A stretch of DNA of 64,000 nt. Source: Candidatus Zhuqueibacterota bacterium. GTDB taxonomy: Bacteria > Zhuqueibacterota > Zhuqueibacteria > Residuimicrobiales > Krinioviventaceae. The notes under the pieces are model-generated. The model did no database searches. It was not told the DNA's origin and worked only from the letters and a program-made list of their open reading frames with translations. The stretch covers positions 62,001 through 126,000 of the forward strand of contig JAFGKD010000001.1 in assembly GCA_016928775.1 (NCBI GenBank). Reading direction: 5' to 3'. The translations under genes and the position numbers were made by a program. Shown here in pieces: positions 25,783 through 33,996 of the stretch (position 1 is the stretch's first letter; each line of letters begins with the position of its first letter).

Positions 25783-28224
25783 ATGTTCCGAGTTGTCAAA
25801 TTTGGCGGAAGCTCGCTCGCCACTTCCGATAGAGTCAAAAATGTCGCTCAGATTACCAAAAGCATTGCCGCCGAGGGTTACCCGACTGTTTTGGTTGTCT
25901 CGGCGATCGGGGGTATTACGGACCAGCTCATCGACTGCGCCCGCACGGCTGAACACAATAGTGCGATGGCATTCGAAAAGCTTGACAAAATTAAAAGCCG
26001 TCATTACGAGGTCTATCCTGATGAGATGAATGAGCAGGACACCAAAAAGCTCATTTTGACCTATTTTGAAGAGTTGTCCGATATCCTCAAAGCCGTCAGT
26101 CTCATCCGGGTCTGCTCGAGCCGCACCCTGGATTATATTGTCACCTATGGCGAGCGGCTCAACGCACAGCTTTTGACCCGCCTGCTAAAGCGCACCGGCT
26201 CGCTGGTCGAGTATATAGACGGGCGAGAGATTATCGTTACAGATAAAAAGCATGATGGCGCGCGCGTTCTTGTTGATGCGACTTATGCACGAATCAAGGC
26301 AAGACTTGCGGAAAATTTGATTTATGTCGTCACAGGCTTTATCGCATCAAGTGAAGATAGCGTAACAACAACTTTGGGGCGGGGTGGCTCGGATTATACG
26401 GCCGCCCTCATTGGTGCCGCTCTGGATGTTGAAAAAATCGAAATCTGGACGGATGTTGATGGCTTTATGTCCGCTGATCCCAGAATTGTCGACAGCGCTT
26501 TTGTACTCCCTCAAGTGAGCTATGAAGAAGCCATGGAGCTGTCCTATTTTGGTGCCAAAGTGATTCACCCGGAAACGCTCAGGCCGGCGGTGCAAAAGGG
26601 TATTCCGGTCTGGATTAAAAACAGCTTTTCCCCTGAAAAAGCGGGGACAAAAATCTCCAGCACCTCAAATGGCTCGGATCATCCGGTAAAAGGTATTGCC
26701 TCGTTTCATAACATCTCGATGATCAATGTGCAGGGAAGCGGCATGGTCGGTGTGCCCGGCGTATCGGGTCGGCTGTTTGGGGCACTCGCTCGTGAAGGCA
26801 TCAATGTGATCATGATTACACAAGCTTCTTCCGAGCATAGCATCTGTTTTGTCATTCAATCCAAAGATGCGAATGCCGCAAAGAGAGCTTTGCAAGCCGA
26901 ATTCGAACCGGAATTGGTTTCCCGCAAGATTGATGACATTGGGATTCGTGACAATCTCGCCATCATCGCAGCTGTCGGGGAAAATATGGCCGGACACCCC
27001 GGCATTTCCGGCAAGTTGTTTGAAGCCATTGGTGAGAATTCGATCAATGTTGTCGCCATCGCCCAGGGTTCGTCGGAGCGCAACGTCTCTTTGGTCGTCG
27101 ATGAGCTCGATGCTGTCATGGCGGTAAATGTTATTCACTCCGCCTTTTATCTGTCGCATCGCATTTCAAATGTGTTTATCCTGGGAACCGGCAATATCGG
27201 TGCAACCCTGCTGGAACAGATGAAAAGCGGTCTTGATGATCTGCTGAATAAAAATGGCCTTCTCATACGGGTGTGCGGTATTGCAAATGTGGATACTATG
27301 ATCATTGACGATCAAGGAATCGATATCAACAATTGGGAGAGTATTCTGTCCGCTTCTGATCAAAAGACGGACATGGATGTACTGTTGCAGAAAATCAAAG
27401 CCTTCAAACTGCAAAACAGCATTTTGGTGGATGTGACAGCGAGCGAGTTTGTCGCGAGCAAATATGTTGATTTTCTCAGAGCCGGCATTCATATTGTGAC
27501 ACCAAATAAAAAAGCCAATACCATGAGTCAGACCTATTATAATGAATTAAAATCATTGACTCGCGATCATCGACTACATTACCTTTATGAGACGACGGTG
27601 GGCGCCGGATTGCCGCTCATCAGCACGATTCAGGACCTTGTGCAGAGCGGGGATGATGTGCTGGAAATCGAAGGGATATTCTCCGGTACGCTCGGTTTTA
27701 TCTTCAGCGCTCTCACTGCGGAAAAACCATTCAGCACCATTGTTCGACAAGCCTATGAGAGCGGCTATACTGAACCCGATCCACGCGATGATCTCTCGGG
27801 CATGGATGTCGCACGCAAGATTTTGATTCTGGCGCGCGAAATCGGTTTGGAAATGGAGCTTGGTCATGTGACGGTCAATTCGCCATTGCCGCTGGAGCTC
27901 AGTGAGGGTTCGTTAACCGATTTTTGGCGCAAATTGCCGTCAGTTGATGCTGATTTCGAAAGACAGCGTGCCAAAGCCGAAGCCGAGGGAAAAGTGATTC
28001 GTTTTATGGCATCACTCAAAGATGGCACATGCTCGGTCGGCATCACGAGGGTGTCCAGGGAGCATGTTTTGTCACGCGCCGATGGTACAGACAATATCAT
28101 CCGCATCACAACCAAACGATATTATGATAATCCAATGACTGTTCAAGGTCCCGGCGCCGGTCGCGAAGTGACTGCTGGCGGCATTTTTGCGAATATTATC
28201 AACCTGAGTTTTCATTTGCCCTAA
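25783..28224 (+). CDS. thrA: Bifunctional aspartokinase / homoserine dehydrogenase
   Basis: An 813-residue fusion. Residues 1-~290 are the aspartokinase (VKFGGSSLA at 4, GGSDYTAALIGAAL). Two ACT domains occupy ~300-450 (INVQGSGMVGVPGVSGRLF and NLAIIAAVGENMAGHPGISGKLF). The homoserine dehydrogenase follows, with Rossmann motif VFILGTGNIG, VTPNKKANT, and YETTVGAGLPLI. It catalyses the first and third steps of threonine/methionine synthesis, and the ACT domains are expected to mediate threonine feedback. The architecture equals E. coli ThrA/MetL. It is followed immediately by thrC. Confidence 0.97.
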   Translation: MFRVVKFGGSSLATSDRVKNVAQITKSIAAEGYPTVLVVSAIGGITDQLIDCARTAEHNSAMAFEKLDKIKSRHYEVYPDEMNEQDTKKLILTYFEELSDILKAVSLIRVCSSRTLDYIVTYGERLNAQLLTRLLKRTGSLVEYIDGREIIVTDKKHDGARVLVDATYARIKARLAENLIYVVTGFIASSEDSVTTTLGRGGSDYTAALIGAALDVEKIEIWTDVDGFMSADPRIVDSAFVLPQVSYEEAMELSYFGAKVIHPETLRPAVQKGIPVWIKNSFSPEKAGTKISSTSNGSDHPVKGIASFHNISMINVQGSGMVGVPGVSGRLFGALAREGINVIMITQASSEHSICFVIQSKDANAAKRALQAEFEPELVSRKIDDIGIRDNLAIIAAVGENMAGHPGISGKLFEAIGENSINVVAIAQGSSERNVSLVVDELDAVMAVNVIHSAFYLSHRISNVFILGTGNIGATLLEQMKSGLDDLLNKNGLLIRVCGIANVDTMIIDDQGIDINNWESILSASDQKTDMDVLLQKIKAFKLQNSILVDVTASEFVASKYVDFLRAGIHIVTPNKKANTMSQTYYNELKSLTRDHRLHYLYETTVGAGLPLISTIQDLVQSGDDVLEIEGIFSGTLGFIFSALTAEKPFSTIVRQAYESGYTEPDPRDDLSGMDVARKILILAREIGLEMELGHVTVNSPLPLELSEGSLTDFWRKLPSVDADFERQRAKAEAEGKVIRFMASLKDGTCSVGITRVSREHVLSRADGTDNIIRITTKRYYDNPMTVQGPGAGREVTAGGIFANIINLSFHLP

Positions 28225-28225
28225 A

Positions 28226-29539
28226 ATGAGATTATACAGCACACGAAAAAACGCTCCCGTTGTATCATTTCATGATGCCCTCTTCCGCGGCCAGGCTCCG
28301 GATGGCGGGCTCTATATACCGGAAAAATTTCCCGTACTGGATACGACAATCCTTGCATCATTTGCCGGAAAAGACTATAAAGAAATCGCCTATTATGTTC
28401 TGAGTCAGTTGTTGGCGGACGAATTCACATCCGAAGGGCTTGTTGATGTGATCCAGGATGCCTATTCGTTCGCCCCCGGGCTGGTGCACCTCGATGCGAT
28501 AACCAACACCCTCGAGCTTTTTCATGGGCCGACGCTATCATTCAAAGATTTTGGCGCCCGGTTTATGGCCAAATCTATGGGATATTTTATTCGGAAAAAA
28601 AATCGCGAAATCACTATTTTGGTCGCTACATCCGGAGATACGGGCAGTGCAGTGGCACATGCTTATCACCATATCGATGGCATTCGCATTGTTCTACTCT
28701 ATCCGTCAGGCAAAGTAAGTCGATTACAAGAGAAACAGCTCACAACGATCGGAGACAATATCATAGCACTTGAGGTGGAGGGGGCGTTTGATGACTGCCA
28801 GGCGTTGGTCAAGAGAGCATTTAATGATCAGCAACTCGGGGAGAATCTAACACTATCCTCGGCAAATTCCATCAATATTGGCCGGCTTGTGCCGCAGTCT
28901 ATTTATTATTTCTGGGCCGTTTTCCAAATGATAGCAACACATGGTGATAATGTGCTGGTCTGCGTACCGAGCGGCAATTTTGGTAATCTCTGCGCCGGAT
29001 TGTTCGCCAATCAGATGGGCCTGCCGGTGAAGCACTATATTGCCGCGGTCAATGCCAATGCTGTTGTTTCGGAATACATCGAGACTGGCGCTTATAAACC
29101 GCGTCCTTCCATACGAACATTGTCGAATGCCATGGATGTTGGCAATCCAAGTAATTGGGAACGAATTCGTGAATTATACAAAGATGATTATCAGACGATT
29201 AGCGAACGAATATGGTCCACCTCGGTGAGCGACGACAAGACAGTCGAAGCCATGCAGCGAACTTTTGCCGAATGTCAATACATCGCCGATCCGCACACAT
29301 CCGTTGGGCTGGAAGCGCTGCGCCGCTATCGCCGGATATGTTCCGAAAACGCGCATACGCCAGCTATTGTGCTCTCCACAGCGCACCCGGGAAAATTCCA
29401 GGAGACGGTGCACGAGGCGCTCGGTATCGATATTGCGCTACCGGCAGCGCTCCAGGAGAGCCTGACAAAAGAGAAACAGACAATAAAGATGCGGAATCGC
29501 TATGACGATTTTAAGGATTTCTTGTGGCAGTTGTCCTGA
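28226..29539 (+). CDS. thrC: Threonine synthase
   Basis: A 437-residue pyridoxal-phosphate enzyme that converts O-phosphohomoserine to threonine. The PLP lysine is in FHGPTLSFKDFGARF (Lys107). The phosphate-binding and substrate segments TSGDTGSAVAHAY, SANSINIGRL and CVPSGNFGNLCAG are typical of the ThrC class with the N-terminal RLYSTR. It starts 1 nt after the thrA stop. The 3' end overlaps the GTG start of nagZ by 16 nt. Confidence 0.96.
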   Translation: MRLYSTRKNAPVVSFHDALFRGQAPDGGLYIPEKFPVLDTTILASFAGKDYKEIAYYVLSQLLADEFTSEGLVDVIQDAYSFAPGLVHLDAITNTLELFHGPTLSFKDFGARFMAKSMGYFIRKKNREITILVATSGDTGSAVAHAYHHIDGIRIVLLYPSGKVSRLQEKQLTTIGDNIIALEVEGAFDDCQALVKRAFNDQQLGENLTLSSANSINIGRLVPQSIYYFWAVFQMIATHGDNVLVCVPSGNFGNLCAGLFANQMGLPVKHYIAAVNANAVVSEYIETGAYKPRPSIRTLSNAMDVGNPSNWERIRELYKDDYQTISERIWSTSVSDDKTVEAMQRTFAECQYIADPHTSVGLEALRRYRRICSENAHTPAIVLSTAHPGKFQETVHEALGIDIALPAALQESLTKEKQTIKMRNRYDDFKDFLWQLS

Positions 29540-30564
29540 CACTTGAGCAGAAAATTGCCCAAAAAATTATGATCGGTTTTCGTGGGCTCTCGCTTGATGA
29601 AAGGAGCACGATTTATGCCGATATTGTTGAACGTGGCATCGGCGGTGTAGTACTCTATAATGTCGATGTTCCGACAAACTCGCGGCTGCGCAATATCCAA
29701 TCTCCAGAGCAATTATTGCACTTGACATCACAGCTACAAACCAGTGCGGCGTTGCCGTTACTCATTGCCGTCGACCAGGAGGGTGGTCGAGTGGCGCGAC
29801 TCTCACCGGAGCATGGATTTCCCGATACTGTATCGCATCAATGGCTGGGCAAGCAGGCATGTCTTTCCCTCACGCGTGAAAAATCCAGTCGTTTGGCGGA
29901 GACACTTGCTCAATGTGGCATCAATCTCAATTTTGCGCCGTGTGTCGATTTGAATGTGAATCCGCAGAATCCCATTATTTCTCTAAAGGAACGCAGTTTT
30001 TCCCGCGATCCTGATATCGTTGTGAACCATGCTATGGAGTATGTCAAAGCGCATCATGCGTTTGGAGTGCGGTGTGCGCTCAAGCATTTCCCCGGGCACG
30101 GCAGCTCAAAAGGCGATTCGCATCTCGGTTTTGTGGATATCACACGATCGTGGTCGCCGGATGAGCTCATTCCCTATAAAAAGCTTGTCGAAGGTGGATT
30201 GGCGGATGCCATTATGACCGCCCACGTGGTGAATGGCACGTGGGATAAAAACGTGCCGGCGACACTGTCGTTCAGAGCGATCACGGAAAAACTGCGGCGC
30301 GAGCTGAATTATACCGGTCTCGTGTTTACAGATGATCTACAAATGAGAGCGATCACTGACCGATACGGATTGCCTCAAGCGATTGAAAAAGCTGTTTTAG
30401 CGGGCGCCGATATTTTGCTTTTTGGCAATAATTGTGATTTTGATGAAGAGATCGCCGATAAAGCTATTCGTATACTCAAAAAGCTGGTTGAAGACGGCAT
30501 TGTTCCGCAGGAGCGAATCGACGAATCTGTGCAGCGAATTACACACCTCAAATCAAGATTGTAA
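29524..30564 (+). CDS. nagZ: Beta-N-acetylhexosaminidase NagZ (GH3)
   Basis: A 346-residue GH3 enzyme without signal peptide, so probably cytoplasmic. It has AVDQEGGRVARL (85-93), the NagZ-specific acid/base loop KHFPGHGSSKGDSH (187-200) and the nucleophile in FTDDLQM (Asp270/271). NagZ removes GlcNAc from muropeptides after import. The GTG start at 29524 lies inside the end of thrC, with AAGGA upstream. Functionally it fits the AmpG-like/NamZ pair at 9.7-12.2 kb rather than its threonine neighbours. Confidence 0.92.
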   Translation: MAVVLTLEQKIAQKIMIGFRGLSLDERSTIYADIVERGIGGVVLYNVDVPTNSRLRNIQSPEQLLHLTSQLQTSAALPLLIAVDQEGGRVARLSPEHGFPDTVSHQWLGKQACLSLTREKSSRLAETLAQCGINLNFAPCVDLNVNPQNPIISLKERSFSRDPDIVVNHAMEYVKAHHAFGVRCALKHFPGHGSSKGDSHLGFVDITRSWSPDELIPYKKLVEGGLADAIMTAHVVNGTWDKNVPATLSFRAITEKLRRELNYTGLVFTDDLQMRAITDRYGLPQAIEKAVLAGADILLFGNNCDFDEEIADKAIRILKKLVEDGIVPQERIDESVQRITHLKSRL

Positions 30565-30574
30565 AAGGGAAACC

Positions 30575-31057
30575 ATGAGTCGCGCGTCGGAAATCATTAA
30601 ATTATTGAAACTTGAAGTACATCCGGAGGGAGGCTGCTTTAATGAGGTCTTTCGATCTGACTTGATCATTCATTCCCCGCGCGTGCGCGCAAGACGGCAT
30701 GCGATGACGGACATCTATTTTTTGCTCACCGATGGTCAATTTTCACGTTTTCATCGAGTTCATCACGACGAGTTGTGGAACTTTTATGAAGGCAGCCCCC
30801 TGCAACTGTATGATTATGATCCGACCGCAGATGTGCTGCACACGATCATCCTGGGACCGCTCTCGGACAGTAATACGTACAAATATGTGGTATCTGCTGA
30901 TCATTGGCAGGCAGCAACACCAACAGGTCAGTATTCGCTGGTCGGATGTACAGTTGCCCCCGGCTTTGATTTTCGCGATTTTACGTTATTAAAGCGAAAC
31001 TCCTCCGACTGCAAGCGGCTATTATCAAGTCATCCCAAGCTCTCAAAGTTCGTTTAA
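30575..31057 (+). CDS. Cupin protein, DUF985 family
   Basis: A 160-residue cupin. The start at 30575 follows AAGGGAAACC. Family motifs are HPEGGCFNEVFRS, FLLTDGQFSRFHRVHHDELWNFYEG (metal-site region with His residues and Glu) and SLVGCTVAPGFDFRDFTL. The function of DUF985 proteins is not established; a sugar- or small-molecule-binding cupin is possible. It lies 10 nt after nagZ in the same operon. Confidence 0.88.
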   Translation: MSRASEIIKLLKLEVHPEGGCFNEVFRSDLIIHSPRVRARRHAMTDIYFLLTDGQFSRFHRVHHDELWNFYEGSPLQLYDYDPTADVLHTIILGPLSDSNTYKYVVSADHWQAATPTGQYSLVGCTVAPGFDFRDFTLLKRNSSDCKRLLSSHPKLSKFV

Positions 31058-31131
31058 AAATTCCTTGATCTTGCAACTATTTTTTGTACATTTCCAACAG
31101 GAAAACGCTCATTCACCATTCTGTACCAGGC

Positions 31132-31845
31132 ATGAAATTCGATCAGAATAAAGTGATACCCATCAGACTTGGGTCAGCCTATTGCTATTATCTACCATCT
31201 CCGAACGGCAGTGTGCTCATTGATAGCGGACATTTTAACAAACAAAATCACCTTCAATCCGTGCTGGTCGCACATGAACAGGATATTCGTGATATTCGTT
31301 ATATTTTTGTCACGCACACACATCATGATCATGTCGGTTCACTGGCAGCCATTAAAAGGATTTCCGACGCCAAAGTATTCGTGCATAGAGATGAAGCGAT
31401 GTTCCTGCGGCAGGGAAGAACACCTTTGCCAAAAGGGACATTGCTGTGGACAAAGATGATGGTACACCTCGGTACGGTCGCGCGTATTGGCCGCTATCCA
31501 GCGGTTGAACCTGATTTTGTTATTAGTGAGGAACTGCAGCTCAACGAGTTTGACTATCGAATACAAATCATTTCAACTCCGGGGCATACCGCCGGCTCAC
31601 TGACGATTATTGTGGATGATCACATGGCTTTTGTTGGTGATACGATGTTTAATATTCGGCACGAAACCGTTTATCCACCATTCGCCAATGATCAGGCGGC
31701 GTTGCTCAGCAGCTGGAACCGGTTGCTCGGGACGTCATGTCAAACATTTTTTCCAGGACACGGTCGATCAATAGATCGTGCAAAATTCGAACATTCATAT
31801 CACAAGGCTCTTGACAAATTAAAAGTGAGGGGTGCGCGATGTTGA
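31132..31845 (+). CDS. Metallo-beta-lactamase-fold hydrolase
   Basis: A 237-residue protein with the full metal site: THTHHDHVGSL, STPGHTAGSL, FVGDTMF and FFPGHGRS. The ATG at 31132 is chosen; a TTG at 31084 extends the frame but has no good ribosome site either. The fold covers glyoxalase II-like and other hydrolases, so the substrate is open. The 3' end overlaps the cstA start by 7 nt, indicating coexpression with the transporter. Confidence 0.85.
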   Translation: MKFDQNKVIPIRLGSAYCYYLPSPNGSVLIDSGHFNKQNHLQSVLVAHEQDIRDIRYIFVTHTHHDHVGSLAAIKRISDAKVFVHRDEAMFLRQGRTPLPKGTLLWTKMMVHLGTVARIGRYPAVEPDFVISEELQLNEFDYRIQIISTPGHTAGSLTIIVDDHMAFVGDTMFNIRHETVYPPFANDQAALLSSWNRLLGTSCQTFFPGHGRSIDRAKFEHSYHKALDKLKVRGARC

Positions 31846-33254
31846 TGTTTCTCGGAAGCATTCTGTTGTTGATTGTCGGCTATTTCACTTACGGGTTGGT
31901 TGTCGAAAAAATATTTGGAATTGACCGATCTCGGCCAACACCAGCTGTAGAGTTCGCTGACGGCGTGGATTATGTTACCATGCCCACGTGGAAAACCTAT
32001 CTCATTCAGCTCCTGGATATCGCCGGCATTGGTCCTATCTTTGGCCCAATTATGGGTGCGCTTTATGGCCCGGCAGCATTACTATGGATTGTTATCGGTT
32101 CCATCTTTGCCGGCGGCGTACACGATTTTTTCAGCGGCATGATGTCCGTGCGCAATGGCGGCGAAAATTTGCCAACCATCGTTGGCCGCACGCTCGGTCG
32201 TCATATGCGCAGCGTTATGTTGGTTTTTGCACTGTTGCTCCTTGTCTTGGTCGGTGTGGTTTTTGTGCTCAGTCCCGCCAAAATGCTGGAAAATCTCACC
32301 CATGTACATGTCGGATATTATGTTGCAGTTATATTTATCTATTATTTCATCGCCACAATCGTTCCTATTGATAAAATCATCGGCAGATTTTATCCTTTTT
32401 TAGGCGGTTTGCTGCTTTTTATGACCTTTGGAATATTTTTTGGTATGCTGTTCGGCGGGCATCAAATTTTAGCCAATCTTGATTTTGCGCAAACCCATCC
32501 AAAAGAGTTGCCCATGTGGCCATTGCTGTTTATTACGTTATCGTGCGGTGCTGTGAGCGGCTTTCATTCAACGCAATCGCCACTCATGAGCCGTTGTATC
32601 AAGAATGAAAAATATGGGCGATTTGTTTTTTATGGGGCCATGATCTCCGAGGGTATCATTGCGCTGATTTGGGCGACAGTTGGGCTGTCGCTCTATGAGC
32701 CTGGAGCTTTGCAAGGTCTGATCGATCAAGGCACAGCGGCGTTGGTTGTGAATGAAACCGCGATAAATCTGCTCGGCACCATTGGCGGATTTCTGGCTAT
32801 TCTCGGCGTGATTGTTTTGCCCATCACAAGTGGAGATACGGCCTTTCGCAGCGCACGGTTAATCATTTCCGAAGCGGCACACTTGTCACAAAAAGCCATT
32901 CGTAACCGCTTGCTCATTGCTGTTCCGCTGTTCATCGTTGGATTCATCATCTCACAGGTTAAATTCGGCGTGATCTGGCGCTACTTTGGCTGGAGCAACC
33001 AGACGCTGGCCACGTTGGTGTTGTGGAGTTCGGCTTTTTATCTGGTGAAAAACGGTAAATTTCACTGGATCGCTACAGTGCCGGCGACGTTTCTCACGAG
33101 CATTACTGTGACCTTTATATGTTATGCCCAAATTGGCTTGCGACTGCCATACTTTACATCGGTAGTTATTGGCGTTATTTTCGCGATTCTCACATTCATC
33201 GGATTTCTTATCTACGCCTTCAGACATCCGAAACTTGCCGAACTACATCTATAG
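31839..33254 (+). CDS. cstA: CstA-family carbon starvation transporter
   Basis: A 471-residue polytopic membrane protein (about 12-13 segments). Diagnostic segments are DYVTMPTWKTYLIQLLDIAGIGPIFGPIMGALYGP (residues 45-79), FSGMMSVRNGG and LSCGAVSGFHSTQSPLMSRCI. CstA proteins import pyruvate or peptides under carbon limitation. At 471 residues it is the short form, lacking the C-terminal part of E. coli CstA (701 residues). GAGGGG lies 6 nt before the ATG. Confidence 0.92.
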   Translation: MLMFLGSILLLIVGYFTYGLVVEKIFGIDRSRPTPAVEFADGVDYVTMPTWKTYLIQLLDIAGIGPIFGPIMGALYGPAALLWIVIGSIFAGGVHDFFSGMMSVRNGGENLPTIVGRTLGRHMRSVMLVFALLLLVLVGVVFVLSPAKMLENLTHVHVGYYVAVIFIYYFIATIVPIDKIIGRFYPFLGGLLLFMTFGIFFGMLFGGHQILANLDFAQTHPKELPMWPLLFITLSCGAVSGFHSTQSPLMSRCIKNEKYGRFVFYGAMISEGIIALIWATVGLSLYEPGALQGLIDQGTAALVVNETAINLLGTIGGFLAILGVIVLPITSGDTAFRSARLIISEAAHLSQKAIRNRLLIAVPLFIVGFIISQVKFGVIWRYFGWSNQTLATLVLWSSAFYLVKNGKFHWIATVPATFLTSITVTFICYAQIGLRLPYFTSVVIGVIFAILTFIGFLIYAFRHPKLAELHL

Positions 33255-33558
33255 TCGTCAACTTGGCTGACCAGATCTGAATTATTGCAATATTCGATAT
33301 AGTGTCGCCATTTTTATCGAAATAGCACAAGACGACTGTCTCTATTTTTCCAAAGTGCTTCAGCATGCGACAAAAAAGAGCTTCAGAAATCGTATGAGAA
33401 GCAAAAGAATTCATTGCATGCCAATGGAGCGCAATCGTGCGATAAATAAGTGAAATGATTTATCTGCTGTTACGATTCAAAACAGTGTAATTTACCGGTA
33501 TGGCTCTCAATCTGGCGCGGTGTTTGATACTTTCGAGGCAACTGATTCATAGTACCAA
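33255..33558. other. Non-coding interval after cstA
   Basis: About 300 nt with no reading frame that has a ribosome site and no recognisable element. It precedes a two-hairpin structure and the trp leader region. Confidence 0.5.
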
Positions 33559-33636
33559 ATCGTAGTTAAAGCCTCCTCTCGGTGAGTAACTACGATATCG
33601 CGATGCCATCCGGTCTCTCACCCGGATGGCATCTTT
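33559..33636 (+). ncRNA. Candidate structured RNA or terminator: two perfect hairpins
   Basis: ATCGTAGTTA (33559-33568) pairs with TAACTACGAT (33587-33596), a perfect 10-bp stem. Six nt later GATGCCATCCGG (33602-33613) pairs with CCGGATGGCATC (33622-33633), a perfect 12-bp stem followed by TTTATAA. The second hairpin could terminate the cstA transcript. The pair could also be a small RNA or an orphan leader. No known riboswitch consensus was matched. Confidence 0.45.
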
Positions 33637-33685
33637 ATAAAAGCATCAGCTAAAAATTTAATTTTGATGTCCGCAAGGCCAAATA

Positions 33686-33715
33686 ATTGTTGCATATTTA
33701 TGACAACAATGTTAT
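33686..33715 (+). promoter_or_regulatory. Candidate trp promoter with inverted repeat
   Basis: TTGTTG (33687-33692), a 17-nt spacer and TGTTAT (33710-33715) place transcription start ~27 nt before trpL. ATTGTTG (33686-33692) and CAACAAT (33704-33710) form an inverted repeat spanning the promoter core, a possible operator. It does not resemble the E. coli TrpR site. Confidence 0.45.
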
Positions 33716-33748
33716 TTTGGAACTGCGAAAATAAAAGCAGGAAGTGAA

Positions 33749-33805
33749 ATGAGCAATAATTGTCACATCTTTACTCATATGAACTGGTGGTGGTTTTTTC
33801 CGTAG
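33749..33805 (+). CDS. trpL: trp operon leader peptide
   Basis: An 18-codon frame, MSNNCHIFTHMNWWWFFP, with AGGA 6 nt upstream. Three consecutive Trp codons (33785-33793) are followed by two Phe codons and the stop. The Trp-codon segment can pair with CACCAC (33811-33816), which in turn is part of the antiterminator arm. It is followed by antiterminator and terminator structures and the complete trpEGDCFBA operon, so it is a classical attenuation leader. Confidence 0.95.
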   Translation: MSNNCHIFTHMNWWWFFP

Positions 33806-33868
33806 CGATGCACCACTAACAATGTGACGATTCATTTATAGATAGTCAAAGCGTCGTGGATGCATCGC
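33805..33868 (+). promoter_or_regulatory. Antiterminator of the trp attenuator
   Basis: GCGATGCACCAC (33805-33816) pairs with GTGGATGCATCGC (33856-33868) with a single bulged A. The 3' arm is also the left arm and loop of the terminator, so the two folds are exclusive. When the ribosome stalls at the Trp codons, the 5' arm is released from the Trp-codon segment and this fold forms. Confidence 0.88.
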
Positions 33869-33887
33869 ATCCACGGCGTTTTTTTTT
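33852..33887 (+). terminator. Attenuator terminator of the trp operon
   Basis: CGTCGTGGATGC (33852-33863) pairs with GCATCCACGGCG (33867-33878), 12 bp with one G-T pair, followed by nine T residues. Confidence 0.93.
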
Positions 33888-33892
33888 GTACG

Positions 33893-33929
33893 AGGCGCTG
33901 TGGTATAACCAATCTGCAGCGCCTTTTTT
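33893..33929 (+). terminator. Second terminator-like hairpin in the trp leader
   Basis: AGGCGCTG (33893-33900) pairs perfectly with CAGCGCCT (33917-33924), followed by TTTTT. The 16-nt loop contains TGGTATAACCA, which can form a small inner hairpin. It lies directly after the first attenuator terminator, so transcription must pass two terminators to reach trpE. Confidence 0.7.
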
Positions 33930-33943
33930 ATTTGCACGGCATG

Positions 33944-33968
33944 TTACCATCCCTGTAATGGATGGTAA
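33944..33968 (+). promoter_or_regulatory. Hairpin upstream of the trpE ribosome site
   Basis: TTACCATCC (33944-33952) pairs perfectly with GGATGGTAA (33960-33968). No T run follows. It sits 18 nt before the GGAG of trpE and could influence translation or RNA stability; alternative pairing with the following ATCC is possible. Confidence 0.5.
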
Positions 33969-33996
33969 TCCATCAATAACATCCTTGGAGTACACG

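Noticed and set aside
33893-33929. T-box element upstream of trpE
   Set aside because: The loop has TGGT, but no specifier loop, no conserved AG bulge motif and no room for stem I were found; the leader peptide already explains Trp sensing.
33856-33996. N-terminal extension of TrpE
   Set aside because: The frame stays open upstream but runs through the attenuator and second terminator and has no ribosome site; GGAG at 33987-33990 fixes the start at 33997.
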